A DNA stretch of 20,872 nt from Candidatus Omnitrophota bacterium (GTDB lineage Bacteria; Omnitrophota; Gorgyraeia; 2-02-FULL-51-18): NCBI GenBank assembly GCA_023247935.1, contig JAHFFM010000010.1, forward strand, positions 1 through 20,872. The letters run 5' to 3'. The notes beneath the pieces are model-generated. The model worked only from the letters and a program-made list of their open reading frames with translations. It was not told the DNA's origin and did no database searches. This document shows positions 7,417 to 13,971 of the stretch, in pieces. Position 1 is the first letter of the stretch, and the number at the start of each line of letters is the position of its first letter. The position numbers and the translations under genes are program-made.

Positions 7417-8124
7417 TTAAACCTCTTGAGCGTCGGTGTCTGAATCCACAAACCGGTAACCCGAACCGCGCACCGTCTCAATCATATCGCGGTATTTTCC
7501 GAGTTTGTAGCGGATGCTGCGCACGTGAACGTCGACGGTTCTATCGACCACGAATGCCTCCCCGTCCCATACACCGCTAAGAAGCTGGTCACGGCTGAAC
7601 ACTTTGCCCCGGTTTTGAATCAGATGAGTCAGCATTTTAAATTCCAGTTTGGTCAAAGACACGGGCTTGCCCTTAATGGAAAAAATCAGCTTCTCCCTGT
7701 CAAGCGCCAGGTCTCCGGCCCGCAAAACCGTGGAATCATCTTTTTTGGGCTCATGAGACCTAAAAATATTTTTGATTCTCGCGCACAGCACTTTGACACT
7801 GAAGGGCTTGGAAATATAATCAGAAGCGCCAAGCTCAAGACCTAAAATCTGGTCAATCTCCGTGCTTTTTGCCGTGAGCATCAAAATCGGGATATTCTTT
7901 GTTTCTTTGTTTGAGCGGAGAATCTTACAAACCTCCAAACCATCAATCCCTGGAAGCATTAAATCCAAAATAATCAGGTCAGGACGCTTGGAACGCGTCA
8001 TGTCCAAACCTTCCTCCCCGCTTTTCGCGGATAAAAATTGGTACCCTTCCCTCTCCAGATTGTATTGAAGAAGCTTCACAATATCTTTTTCGTCATCAAT
8101 CGCTAAAATTATTTTTTTGGCCAT
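7417..8124 (-). CDS. phoB: PhoB-type response regulator (OmpR family)
   Basis: DNA-binding transcription factor of the phosphate regulon. The receiver domain (residues 1-120) has the acidic pair D10/D11, phospho-acceptor D54 in LIILDLMLPG, T84 in MLTAK and K107 in SKPF. The C-terminal winged helix (about 133-232) contains LTKLEFKMLTHLIQNRG and VDVHVRSIRYKLG...VRGSGYRF, typical of PhoB/OmpR. Length (235) is normal. It starts three bases after the stop of the second kinase-like gene and is followed by phoR, so the unit is co-transcribed. No Pho-box direct repeats were recognisable by eye upstream of the operon. Confidence 0.95.
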   Translation of the reverse strand: MAKKIILAIDDEKDIVKLLQYNLEREGYQFLSAKSGEEGLDMTRSKRPDLIILDLMLPGIDGLEVCKILRSNKETKNIPILMLTAKSTEIDQILGLELGASDYISKPFSVKVLCARIKNIFRSHEPKKDDSTVLRAGDLALDREKLIFSIKGKPVSLTKLEFKMLTHLIQNRGKVFSRDQLLSGVWDGEAFVVDRTVDVHVRSIRYKLGKYRDMIETVRGSGYRFVDSDTDAQEV

Positions 8125-8127
8125 GGC

Positions 8128-8835
8128 TTACTTCTTTTGTTTTGGTTTTTCAAGTATCAGCGGTTTCACTTTTTCCCGGATGTCGCTTTGTATTTCATCT
8201 ACACTTTTTCGCGCGTCAATCGGTTCGAAATTAAATTCTTTGGACAGCTTGTCGTATTCGGCGATTAACGCGGATTGGTAATTCACAAAACTGTCGAAAA
8301 GATCCTGTCCCATGTGCAGATCCATTCCGGCTTCCCAATAATTCATTCCGCCGCCTTCGATGGCCCTGGGAATCAAAGTCTCGATATCAATTTTCATATA
8401 GATAGTCAGGTCCGGCACAAGCGCAAAACTAAAAAGATCACGCGTCCATTTGGTATCCGGCTGGCGCACCACGTCGCGCGCGATAGCCGTAAAAATATAA
8501 CGGTCTATCAACACAATGTGCCCTGATTTTAACGAAGGAACTATCAAATTTTCAAAACGGTCCGCGAAATCCGTGGCATAAAGCAGCGTGAACGTCATCC
8601 GGTCCATGGTGTTTCCGGATTTGGCCATTTCAATGGACTTGTGCATCAGGTTGGAACGGGCCCAGCCGGTTTCCACAACCGCATAACCCTGTACTTCCAG
8701 CCAATTCTTCAAAAGCGCCACCTGCGTGGAACGGCCGGAACCATCCGTTCCTTCAATGGCGATCAGCTTTCCTTTTTTCTGGAAAGGCTTAAGATATGGT
8801 AAATTTTCTCCAAAATACTTTGGCTCGTTTGGCAT
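8128..8835 (-). CDS. Thymidylate-kinase-fold protein B (Walker A Lys replaced by Arg)
   Basis: P-loop NMP-kinase-family protein, 235 residues, paralogous to the gene just upstream. The Walker A reads GTDGSGRST (residues 29-37): Arg35 stands where the catalytic Lys is expected. LIDRY at 109-113 matches the TMK DRY motif, but the following TAIARDVVR differs from the usual DRY-x-x-S-x-x-AYQ of real dTMP kinases. WEAGMDL at 167-173 is shared with the paralogue. The start at 8835 has a good GAGGA six bases upstream and lies 47 bp inside the 3' end of paralogue A, indicating translational coupling. It ends three bases before phoB. It could be a degenerate subunit of a heterodimer or a kinase of different specificity; a role in phosphate or polyphosphate metabolism is inferred only from neighbours. 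Confidence 0.8.
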   Translation of the reverse strand: MPNEPKYFGENLPYLKPFQKKGKLIAIEGTDGSGRSTQVALLKNWLEVQGYAVVETGWARSNLMHKSIEMAKSGNTMDRMTFTLLYATDFADRFENLIVPSLKSGHIVLIDRYIFTAIARDVVRQPDTKWTRDLFSFALVPDLTIYMKIDIETLIPRAIEGGGMNYWEAGMDLHMGQDLFDSFVNYQSALIAEYDKLSKEFNFEPIDARKSVDEIQSDIREKVKPLILEKPKQKK

Positions 8836-9517
8836 AAATCGTCCTCTTTTTAGCGTAACCCTTCAATGCTTCTTTAACTTTTTCGCGCACGGAATTCTGT
8901 TGTTCATGGATTTCGAGAGTGGCGTCAACGGAGGTGAGATTAAATTCATCGACCATGGCTTTGTACTGATCCATGATTCTTCCCTGGAATATCTTAAAAG
9001 ATTCGCGGGTGTCCGAACTCAGGCCCAAATCCATCCCCGCTTCGTGAAACTTGATTTCCGTGCGGTTTGAAAGAATGCGTTCGCACGCGATCTGGATAGG
9101 CACGTCAAAATAAAAACTGATATCCGGCTTCACGGCAAAACTGTAAAGATTCCGGACCCATTGCGGACTGACGCCGCGCACCACGTCGCGGGCAAAAGCC
9201 GTGTACGCGTAACGGTCCGCCAAAACGATCATTCCCGCTTTCAGGGGAGGAATGATTTGATAATGCAGCCTGTCCGCGAAATCTGTGGCATGTAAAAGAC
9301 TGAAAGTAGTCGGCGTTAAAAGATTTTTCTTCTTGGCTTCCCGCGTGGTTTCTTTGACAAGCTCCGAACTGTTCCATTCCGTGAAAAAAACAGAATAACC
9401 TTCGGACTCAAGCCATTTTTTCAAAAGATCTATTTGAGTGCTTTTTCCGGACCCGTCCACCCCTTCCACGATAAAAAGCTTCCCGGGGTACTCATGTTTT
9501 TTTTCAAATACGCTCAT
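8789..9517 (-). CDS. Thymidylate-kinase-fold protein A (intact Walker A)
   Basis: P-loop kinase of 242 residues. GVDGSGKST (19-27) is a complete Walker A; LADRY (99-103) is the TMK-type second motif, followed by TAFARDVVRG; HEAGMDL (158-164) is shared with paralogue B. AAGGA seven bases before the ATG supports the start, which overlaps the ppx stop as ATGA. The lid and substrate motifs are not those of classical Tmk (no DRY-x-x-S-x-x-AYQ), so annotation as dTMP kinase would be an over-call. The C-terminal tail (about 220-242) is basic and overlaps the start of paralogue B. Position between an exopolyphosphatase and PhoB-PhoR-PhoU suggests a nucleotide or polyphosphate-linked phosphotransferase; this is inference. 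Confidence 0.82.
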   Translation of the reverse strand: MSVFEKKHEYPGKLFIVEGVDGSGKSTQIDLLKKWLESEGYSVFFTEWNSSELVKETTREAKKKNLLTPTTFSLLHATDFADRLHYQIIPPLKAGMIVLADRYAYTAFARDVVRGVSPQWVRNLYSFAVKPDISFYFDVPIQIACERILSNRTEIKFHEAGMDLGLSSDTRESFKIFQGRIMDQYKAMVDEFNLTSVDATLEIHEQQNSVREKVKEALKGYAKKRTIYAKRAKVFWRKFTIS

Positions 9518-11067
9518 TTTGACTTCCTTGATTTTTTACCATTCACAAATTCGAGATGGATGCGTCGCTTCAGAACCTTTTCCAGAAGAGTTGTGCGCTG
9601 ACGGGCCTGCCACATCTCAAGCTCAGCATCTTTAGACGCCTTGACCGTCATGTGTATCTTTGACGACGTAGGATGGCATTCCAATGATTCTACCACTGAA
9701 AAATGACTCCTGTCCAAGCCGTCGGCAAGCCTCAAAATCGAGCATAAAACCTGGATGGCATAAAGCCCCTTCTCCTTCACATAATGCAATTCCGACTTCT
9801 TTGGGAAAGGTTTCCTGTGATTTCGAGCCACCCAAGCCATCATTTCTATCTCATCAGGCCTGAAGCCGTCCAAATCGCTGTTCATAATCAAATAAAAAGT
9901 ATGCTTATGGTGTTTCTTGTAATTGACGCTGTAACCGATATTGTGCAAAAGCGCGGCAAATTTGAGAACATCCCGCTCTTTCTTCCCAAGCTCGTGAACT
10001 TCCTGCAAACCGTCAAAAATTTGAAGCGCGATCTTGGTCACCTGCTCCGAATGTTTTAAATCCGGGGATGAGCGTTTCTGTAATTGGCGGATGCATTTTT
10101 CGCGGATATCCGGACTGGACTCTTCTTTATGGAGTTTCTTTTTATTTTTTTCAATGAAATCAAGAATGATTCCTTCGCGGATTCCTCTGTCCGACAAAGT
10201 GATGTCGTCCACCTTCAGAAGCTTCATCAACGTCATGGTCAAAACGCTTCCCGCGGCAATAATATCGGCTCTTTTGGAATCAAGGCCCGGGAAATTCAGC
10301 CTTTCTTTGAGCGGCGTATGAATAATTTTTTCATGAATATTCTTCAGCTTGTCCCGCTCCAGGTCGTAGTGATTGACCAAATCCAACGGCTTCGAGGTTT
10401 CGTCCTCATAAACCATGGAACCAAGATTGATCCAAGTGCCTGCCGTGCCGATAACCATGGAATATTTTAATTTCCTTAATTTACGCGCCGCTTTTTTCAG
10501 CGTCTTTTCAATATGCTCTTCGAGTTCCTGGATTTCTTTTTCAGAGGGCGGATCTTTGTGAAAAAATAAATCCGTCAAACGCGCGACCCCGAGTGGAAAA
10601 CTTTCAAGAAAATAATGCTTTTTCCCGTCCCCCAAAACCAATTCCATGCTGCCGCCGCCGATATCCACCACAAGCGCTCTTTGCTCACGCGTTTCAATGC
10701 TCGAACGCGCGGCTAATTCAATCAACCGACCTTCTTCATTTCCAGAAATAATCTGGACCTTAATCCCGGTTCGGCTATAAATTTGCCGGATAAATTCTTT
10801 GCCGTTTTTGGCGTCGCGGACGGCGCTCGTGGCCACGGCAACGATTTTTCTGACCTCGGCGGCTTTGGCTATCTTATAAAAGCGCTCAATAACTCCCAGG
10901 GCGCGAAAAATAGATGATTTTTTGAGACGGTGACTTTCAAAGCTGCCGTCACCAAGACGCGTTGTATCTCTTTCATGTCCAAGGACTTCGAATGAAAGGT
11001 CCGGCCTTATTTCCACAATCAACATGTGGATGGAATTAGTGCCGATATCAAAAACCGCAATATTCAT
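9514..11067 (-). CDS. ppx: Exopolyphosphatase / guanosine pentaphosphatase with C-terminal HD-like domain
   Basis: Hydrolyses polyphosphate ends and/or pppGpp. The ASKHA-type domain shows FDIGTNSIHML (residues 6-16), ISGNEEG (107-113, containing the catalytic Glu region) and VDIGGGSMELV (134-144). After about residue 320 comes an HD-superfamily helical domain as in E. coli PPX/GppA; here LLHNIGY (373-379) has Asn where HD enzymes have Asp. At 517 residues it matches two-domain PPX/GppA proteins. It is the first gene of the eight-gene minus-strand run and overlaps the kinase-like gene by four bases. Upstream lies a divergent promoter region with a double palindrome. PPX and GppA cannot be separated by eye. 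Confidence 0.92.
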   Translation of the reverse strand: MNIAVFDIGTNSIHMLIVEIRPDLSFEVLGHERDTTRLGDGSFESHRLKKSSIFRALGVIERFYKIAKAAEVRKIVAVATSAVRDAKNGKEFIRQIYSRTGIKVQIISGNEEGRLIELAARSSIETREQRALVVDIGGGSMELVLGDGKKHYFLESFPLGVARLTDLFFHKDPPSEKEIQELEEHIEKTLKKAARKLRKLKYSMVIGTAGTWINLGSMVYEDETSKPLDLVNHYDLERDKLKNIHEKIIHTPLKERLNFPGLDSKRADIIAAGSVLTMTLMKLLKVDDITLSDRGIREGIILDFIEKNKKKLHKEESSPDIREKCIRQLQKRSSPDLKHSEQVTKIALQIFDGLQEVHELGKKERDVLKFAALLHNIGYSVNYKKHHKHTFYLIMNSDLDGFRPDEIEMMAWVARNHRKPFPKKSELHYVKEKGLYAIQVLCSILRLADGLDRSHFSVVESLECHPTSSKIHMTVKASKDAELEMWQARQRTTLLEKVLKRRIHLEFVNGKKSRKSK

Positions 11068-11161
11068 GCTATCAAGTTTACCATAGAAAACTTTACCTTT
11101 TTCACGTGAACTTCACGTGAAATTTATATAAAATTTTGATGAAGGCAGGTATGATGGCTTC
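11068..11161. promoter_or_regulatory. Divergent promoter region between ppx and the SDR gene
   Basis: The 94-bp gap separates outward-facing genes. For the plus-strand gene TATAAA at 11127-11132 is a -10 candidate. For ppx, TATGGT (complement of 11080-11085) is a -10 candidate placed 12 bases before the ATG, so its leader would be very short. The double palindrome at 11101-11121 occupies the -35 zone of both. Neither -35 is close to consensus, which would fit activator- or repressor-dependent promoters. Confidence 0.5.
11101..11121. promoter_or_regulatory. Two tandem TTCACGTGAA palindromes (putative operator)
   Basis: TTCACGTGAA is a perfect 10-bp palindrome and occurs at 11101-11110 and again at 11112-11121, centre-to-centre distance 11 bp, which is about one helical turn, so two dimers could bind the same DNA face. 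It sits midway between two divergent starts. I do not assign a regulator to it. Confidence 0.6.
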
Positions 11162-11893
11162 ATGAATTTGACCGGTAAAAACGTTCTCATCACGGGCGGG
11201 GCGAAGCGGGCGGGGCGAGTTATTGCCTTGAAATTTGCCGCAAAAGGCGCCCACGTCCTGCTTCATTATAACCGCTCGGAAAAGGAAGCCTCTGAAACCG
11301 CTTCCGAAATCAAAGCGCTCAAAGCCAAAGCAACCCTGTTTCAGGCGGATCTCACCAAATCCGGCGATATTCAAAAAATGCTCGCCGAAATCCAAAAACA
11401 ATCGCTTCCTGTGGACATTCTGGTGAATTCCGCGTCTATCTATTACAAAACCCCGAAAGAAAGCGTGAGTGAAAAAGACTTTGACCAATTTATAGACGCC
11501 AATTTAAAAGCCCCCTTCCTTCTTTCCCTCGAAATCGGCAAAAACATGCTCAAAAAAGGCGGCGGTAAAATCATCAACATTGCGGATTGGAGCGGATTTC
11601 GTCCTTACAAAGACTTTATGCCGTACTGCACTTCCAAAGGCGGACTAATCACTCTGACAAAAGCGTTGGCCCGCGATTTTGCCCCCACCATCCAGGTTAA
11701 TGCCGTAGCTCCCGGTCCAATCCTCGCCCCGCCAGACATGAACGACGAAGAAAAAGCAGCCATCGCCCGCACCACCGCTCTAAACAAATGGGGCCAACCC
11801 GAAGACATCGCCTCCGCCGTCACTTTCCTCGCCGAAAACGACTTCATCAATGGAATTGTCCTCGTCGTCGATGGTGGCCGGTCAATCGTATAG
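11162..11893 (+). CDS. Short-chain dehydrogenase, pteridine-reductase/FolM-like
   Basis: NAD(P)H-dependent oxidoreductase of the classical SDR family, 243 residues. Seen: the cofactor loop ITGGAKRAGRVIAL (10-23), where GGAKRxG followed by HYNRS (35-39) is more like pteridine reductase/FolM than FabG; NSAS (89-92); the catalytic pair Tyr155 and Lys159 in YCTSKGG with Ser144 upstream; and NAVAPGPI near the C-terminal third. It is followed after a 177-bp hairpin element by a QueD/PTPS-family gene, which supports a pterin substrate. FabG-like activity cannot be excluded. Confidence 0.82.
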   Translation: MNLTGKNVLITGGAKRAGRVIALKFAAKGAHVLLHYNRSEKEASETASEIKALKAKATLFQADLTKSGDIQKMLAEIQKQSLPVDILVNSASIYYKTPKESVSEKDFDQFIDANLKAPFLLSLEIGKNMLKKGGGKIINIADWSGFRPYKDFMPYCTSKGGLITLTKALARDFAPTIQVNAVAPGPILAPPDMNDEEKAAIARTTALNKWGQPEDIASAVTFLAENDFINGIVLVVDGGRSIV

Positions 11894-11900
11894 CCTGGGC

Positions 11901-12077
11901 TTCGAAAACAGGTTCATTTTAGAACTCACGCCGCGTGCATTTTCTGTAAGTCTGGGGAGCCCTCGGCTCTCGCACCGCTTGCGCCTAAATTCTAGGGCGG
12001 CTGCTCGAGCCGTCTCCCTGCGACTTACAGAAAATGCACAAAAGCGGCAAGAGTTCTAAAATGAACCTGTTTTCGAA
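11901..12077. mobile_element. 177-bp MITE-like long hairpin element
   Basis: Perfect 27-bp terminal inverted repeats at 11901-11927 (starts TTCGAAAACAGG) and 12051-12077, then a second perfect 18-bp pair, GTGCATTTTCTGTAAGTC at 11935-11952 and its complement at 12022-12039, plus GCCGC/GCGGC between them. The GC-rich 69-bp centre is itself partly self-complementary. No ORF of its own and no transposase nearby. It fills nearly all of the gap between the SDR and QueD-like genes. Confidence 0.8.
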
Positions 12078-12091
12078 ATCATTGCTTATGA

Positions 12092-12097
12092 TAAGAT
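12092..12097 (+). promoter_or_regulatory. Possible -10 (TAAGAT) six bases before the QueD-like ATG
   Basis: TAAGAT ends six bases before the ATG at 12104, with no Shine-Dalgarno in between. An overlapping alternative, TATGAT, is at 12087-12092. If TAAGAT is used, transcription would begin at or near the ATG, giving a leaderless message. No good -35 is visible; the upstream DNA is the arm of the hairpin element. Confidence 0.35.
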
Positions 12098-12103
12098 AAA
12101 CTC

Positions 12104-12505
12104 ATGTATCAGGTATCTAAAGAGATTCATTTTTGTTATGGGCATCGCCTTTTGAATTATGAAGGCAAGTGTGCCCACCCGCACGGACACAATGGGAAAA
12201 TTGTGATTGAGCTCGCGGCGGTCAAACTGGATAACCGGGGCATGGTCCATGATTTCGGAGACATTAAAGAGCTTGTCCAAAAATGGGTGGATAAAGAATT
12301 AGACCACAAAATGATTTTAAAAAAAGGCGATATTCTCGTTAAAATTATGCAGGATCAGAACGAGCCTTATTTTTTGATGGATGAAAATCCAACTGCCGAA
12401 AACCTTGCCAAATTGGTATACGATTTTGCCAAATCCAAGAAGCTTCCGATTAAAAGTGTCACCTTTTGGGAAACCCACAGCTCGTCCGCCATATACTCCG
12501 AATAA
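12104..12505 (+). CDS. queD: QueD / 6-pyruvoyl-tetrahydropterin synthase family protein
   Basis: Small zinc enzyme of 133 residues, probably 6-carboxy-5,6,7,8-tetrahydropterin synthase (queuosine pathway) or a PTPS relative. Seen: zinc-ligand histidines H14 (CYGHRL) and H27/H29 (CAHPHGH) with the catalytic-position Cys23; GMVHDFGDIK (46-55), the family GMV-x-DF motif; ELDHKM (65-70); NPTAENLA (95-102); and WETHSSSAIY near the end. All are in the usual order. Neighbours are a pteridine-reductase-like SDR upstream and a toxin-antitoxin pair downstream, each separated by a hairpin element. Together with the QueC-like gene at 4786 it suggests 7-deazaguanine synthesis, but the SDR neighbour keeps a pterin role possible. 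Confidence 0.85.
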   Translation: MYQVSKEIHFCYGHRLLNYEGKCAHPHGHNGKIVIELAAVKLDNRGMVHDFGDIKELVQKWVDKELDHKMILKKGDILVKIMQDQNEPYFLMDENPTAENLAKLVYDFAKSKKLPIKSVTFWETHSSSAIYSE

Positions 12506-12554
12506 AATAAAAACTATTTTTCTGCCCGCCGAAAACCCCTTATCGCCCTACCTA

Positions 12555-12710
12555 AAAAATAACAAGCCAAACGGGTGGCGCATGAAATCTATCTTTATTT
12601 ATCCAAAAAGGACAGCACATCGCAACCCGAGGTTTTTTGAGGTCTTGATAGCGTTTTTGGATAAATAAAATAGGTTTCATGTGACAGGACCCGTTTGGCT
12701 TGTTATTTTT
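12555..12710. mobile_element. 156-bp MITE-like hairpin element
   Basis: Perfect 22-bp terminal inverted repeats at 12555-12576 and 12689-12710 (outer end AAAAATAACAAGCC). Inside, TTTATTTATCCAAAAA at 12594-12609 pairs perfectly with 12654-12669, and CATGAAATC at 12581-12589 pairs with a near-complement ending at 12681. The loop is about 44 bp. Its sequence is unrelated to the element at 11901. It lies between the QueD-like gene and the toxin-antitoxin pair and contains no credible ORF. Confidence 0.78.
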
Positions 12711-12727
12711 ATGTAGACCAATAATAG
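12700..12727 (+). promoter_or_regulatory. Possible antitoxin promoter using the hairpin arm as -35
   Basis: TTGTTA (12700-12705), which is inside the right terminal arm of the 156-bp element, is followed after 16 bp by TAATAG (12722-12727), 13 bases before the antitoxin ATG. Both hexamers are moderate matches to the sigma-70 consensus. Low confidence. Confidence 0.3.
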
Positions 12728-12740
12728 TTGAAATTAAAAT

Positions 12741-12965
12741 ATGACCATTCCAGCAGGCGTATTTAAAGCCAAGTGCCTTCAATTAATGGATGATGTCCAA
12801 AAACATCAAAAAGAAATCATCATCACTAAATTCGGAAAACCTGTCGCAAAGCTGGTCCCTATTAAAAAAGAAAGGCCAAAAGAAATTTTTGGCTGCATGA
12901 AAGGAATCCTGAAAATTCATGGGGACATCATGAGCACTGGAGAAAGATGGTTTGCCGATGAATGA
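12741..12965 (+). CDS. Phd/YefM-family antitoxin
   Basis: 74-residue DNA-binding antitoxin. The N-terminal part MTIPAGVFKAKCLQLMDDV and the strand IIITKFGKPVAKLVPI are the Phd/YefM fold signature (ITKxGKPVAxLVPI). The C-terminal 25 residues (GILKIHGD... ) would be the toxin-binding tail. It overlaps the toxin gene by eight bases, the usual antitoxin-first arrangement, and would repress its own promoter. Confidence 0.88.
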   Translation: MTIPAGVFKAKCLQLMDDVQKHQKEIIITKFGKPVAKLVPIKKERPKEIFGCMKGILKIHGDIMSTGERWFADE

Positions 12966-13389
12966 TCCGGAACTCATTTTATTGGATACACATATTTGGT
13001 TGTGGCTTATGAGCGGTTCGGCCAAGGCTACCTCAGCCCAACTTCGTTCTCTCGTTCAAAAACTTGCCCCTAAAGGAAAAGTTTGTATTTCAACTATAAC
13101 GCTCTGGGAAATCGGAATGCTAGTATCAAAAAATAGAATTTCGTTCGAAACAGGCATGGATATAAAAGAATACACTTATAACACTCTTTCGGAATTAAAT
13201 ATAAACACGCAGGACATTACTCCGGAAATTGCATTGGAAAGCGCTCTTCTTACGGGGGATCTTCACGGGGATCCGGCTGATCGCATTTTAATTGCCACAG
13301 CTAAGAAAATCGGTGCAGCGCTTATCACACGGGATAAAGAAATTCTTACTTATTCAAAAAAACACGGTTTAACAGCGTTATCGCTGTAG
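12958..13389 (+). CDS. vapC: VapC-family PIN-domain toxin
   Basis: PIN-domain ribonuclease of 143 residues. Acidic site residues are all present: D10 (LLDTHIWLWL), E51 (ITLWEIGML), D105/D108 (HGDPADRILIATA) and D126 (LITRDKEI). I start at the ATG at 12958 and not the TTG at 12952 because ATG is stronger and gives the eight-base overlap with the antitoxin stop. Phd-type antitoxin with VapC toxin is a common mixed pairing. It is intact, with no sign of decay. Confidence 0.9.
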   Translation: MNDPELILLDTHIWLWLMSGSAKATSAQLRSLVQKLAPKGKVCISTITLWEIGMLVSKNRISFETGMDIKEYTYNTLSELNINTQDITPEIALESALLTGDLHGDPADRILIATAKKIGAALITRDKEILTYSKKHGLTALSL

Positions 13390-13396
13390 AACTATT

Positions 13397-13873
13397 TTAA
13401 CCGCCGTAATGCCAGGGCGTGTCGCTCATGACAAGCGGAGAGGTGTCAGCCCGTTGTTCGGCATTGACGACTTCGCCGATCACGATGGAGTGGTCACCGG
13501 CTTCCTGGATGCTGACGACTTCACATTCCAAAAAAGACAGCGCTTTATCGAGTACAGGCGTGCCCGTTTTGAAAAGTTGATACGTCAATTCCCCAAAGCG
13601 GTTGCCACTTGATGGCGTGGGTTTAAAAAATTGCTCTAAAACTTTTTTATCGTCTTTGGCCAGCCAGTTTACGGAAAATACTTTCCCTTGTTTGACCATT
13701 TCCAGCGAATGAGTGCCATGCCGGACGCCCAGCATGACGCGCGGGGGCTTCATGGAACATTGGGAAAACCAGCTTCCTGTGAAAGCATGATGACCCTCTC
13801 CGTCTTTCACGCCGATGACGTAGAGACCGTATGGAATTTGTCTTAAAATTTTCTTTTTGGCTTCTTCGTTCAT
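13397..13873 (-). CDS. Flavin reductase-like domain protein (FMN-binding split barrel)
   Basis: 158 residues with the flavin reductase order: RQIPYGLYVIGV near the N-terminus, AFTGSWFSQCSMKPPRVMLGV (30-50) where the isoalloxazine/phosphate contacts lie, FSVNWLA, then GDHSIVIGEVV and a WHYGG ending typical of this family. It probably transfers electrons from NAD(P)H to FMN, or is a flavoredoxin-like protein. It is convergent with the toxin gene (seven-base gap). Upstream lies a 75-bp perfect hairpin that would be in its leader if transcription comes from the gene above. No Shine-Dalgarno is evident. Confidence 0.85.
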   Translation of the reverse strand: MNEEAKKKILRQIPYGLYVIGVKDGEGHHAFTGSWFSQCSMKPPRVMLGVRHGTHSLEMVKQGKVFSVNWLAKDDKKVLEQFFKPTPSSGNRFGELTYQLFKTGTPVLDKALSFLECEVVSIQEAGDHSIVIGEVVNAEQRADTSPLVMSDTPWHYGG

Positions 13874-13896
13874 CTCAGGCTATCGGACGCAGCTAC

Positions 13897-13971
13897 CGGA
13901 CGTCGTTCCAAGGGGAGAGGTTAGATATAAAAAAATCAATTTCCTAACCTCTCCCCTTGGAACGACGTCCG
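13897..13971. repeat. 75-bp hairpin with 27-bp perfect arms
   Basis: The arm at 13897-13923 (starting CGGACGTCGTTCCAAGG) is the exact complement of 13945-13971, with a 21-bp AT-rich loop. On the minus strand the right arm encodes the last residues of the DUF6580-type protein (RTSFQGERL), its stop TGA (13936-13938) lies in the loop, and the left arm lies in the leader of the flavin reductase gene. No T-run follows, so it is not a typical intrinsic terminator; it looks like an inserted palindromic unit. Confidence 0.85.

Noticed and set aside
9105..9377. Minus-strand frame of 90 codons within kinase-like gene A
   Set aside because: Shadow of a gene whose own frame has P-loop, DRY and EAGMDL motifs.
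8128..9517. Simple annotation of both genes as tmk (dTMP kinase)
   Set aside because: Fold family fits, but the DRY-flanking residues differ from real Tmk, and one copy lacks the Walker A lysine.
11850..12059. Possible 69-codon gene in the SDR/QueD interval
   Set aside because: It lies across the end of the SDR gene and the hairpin element, has no motif, and is explained by the palindrome.
12381..12668. Possible small gene after the QueD-like gene
   Set aside because: It is an alternate frame of the QueD-like 3' end running into the 156-bp hairpin element; low-complexity product.
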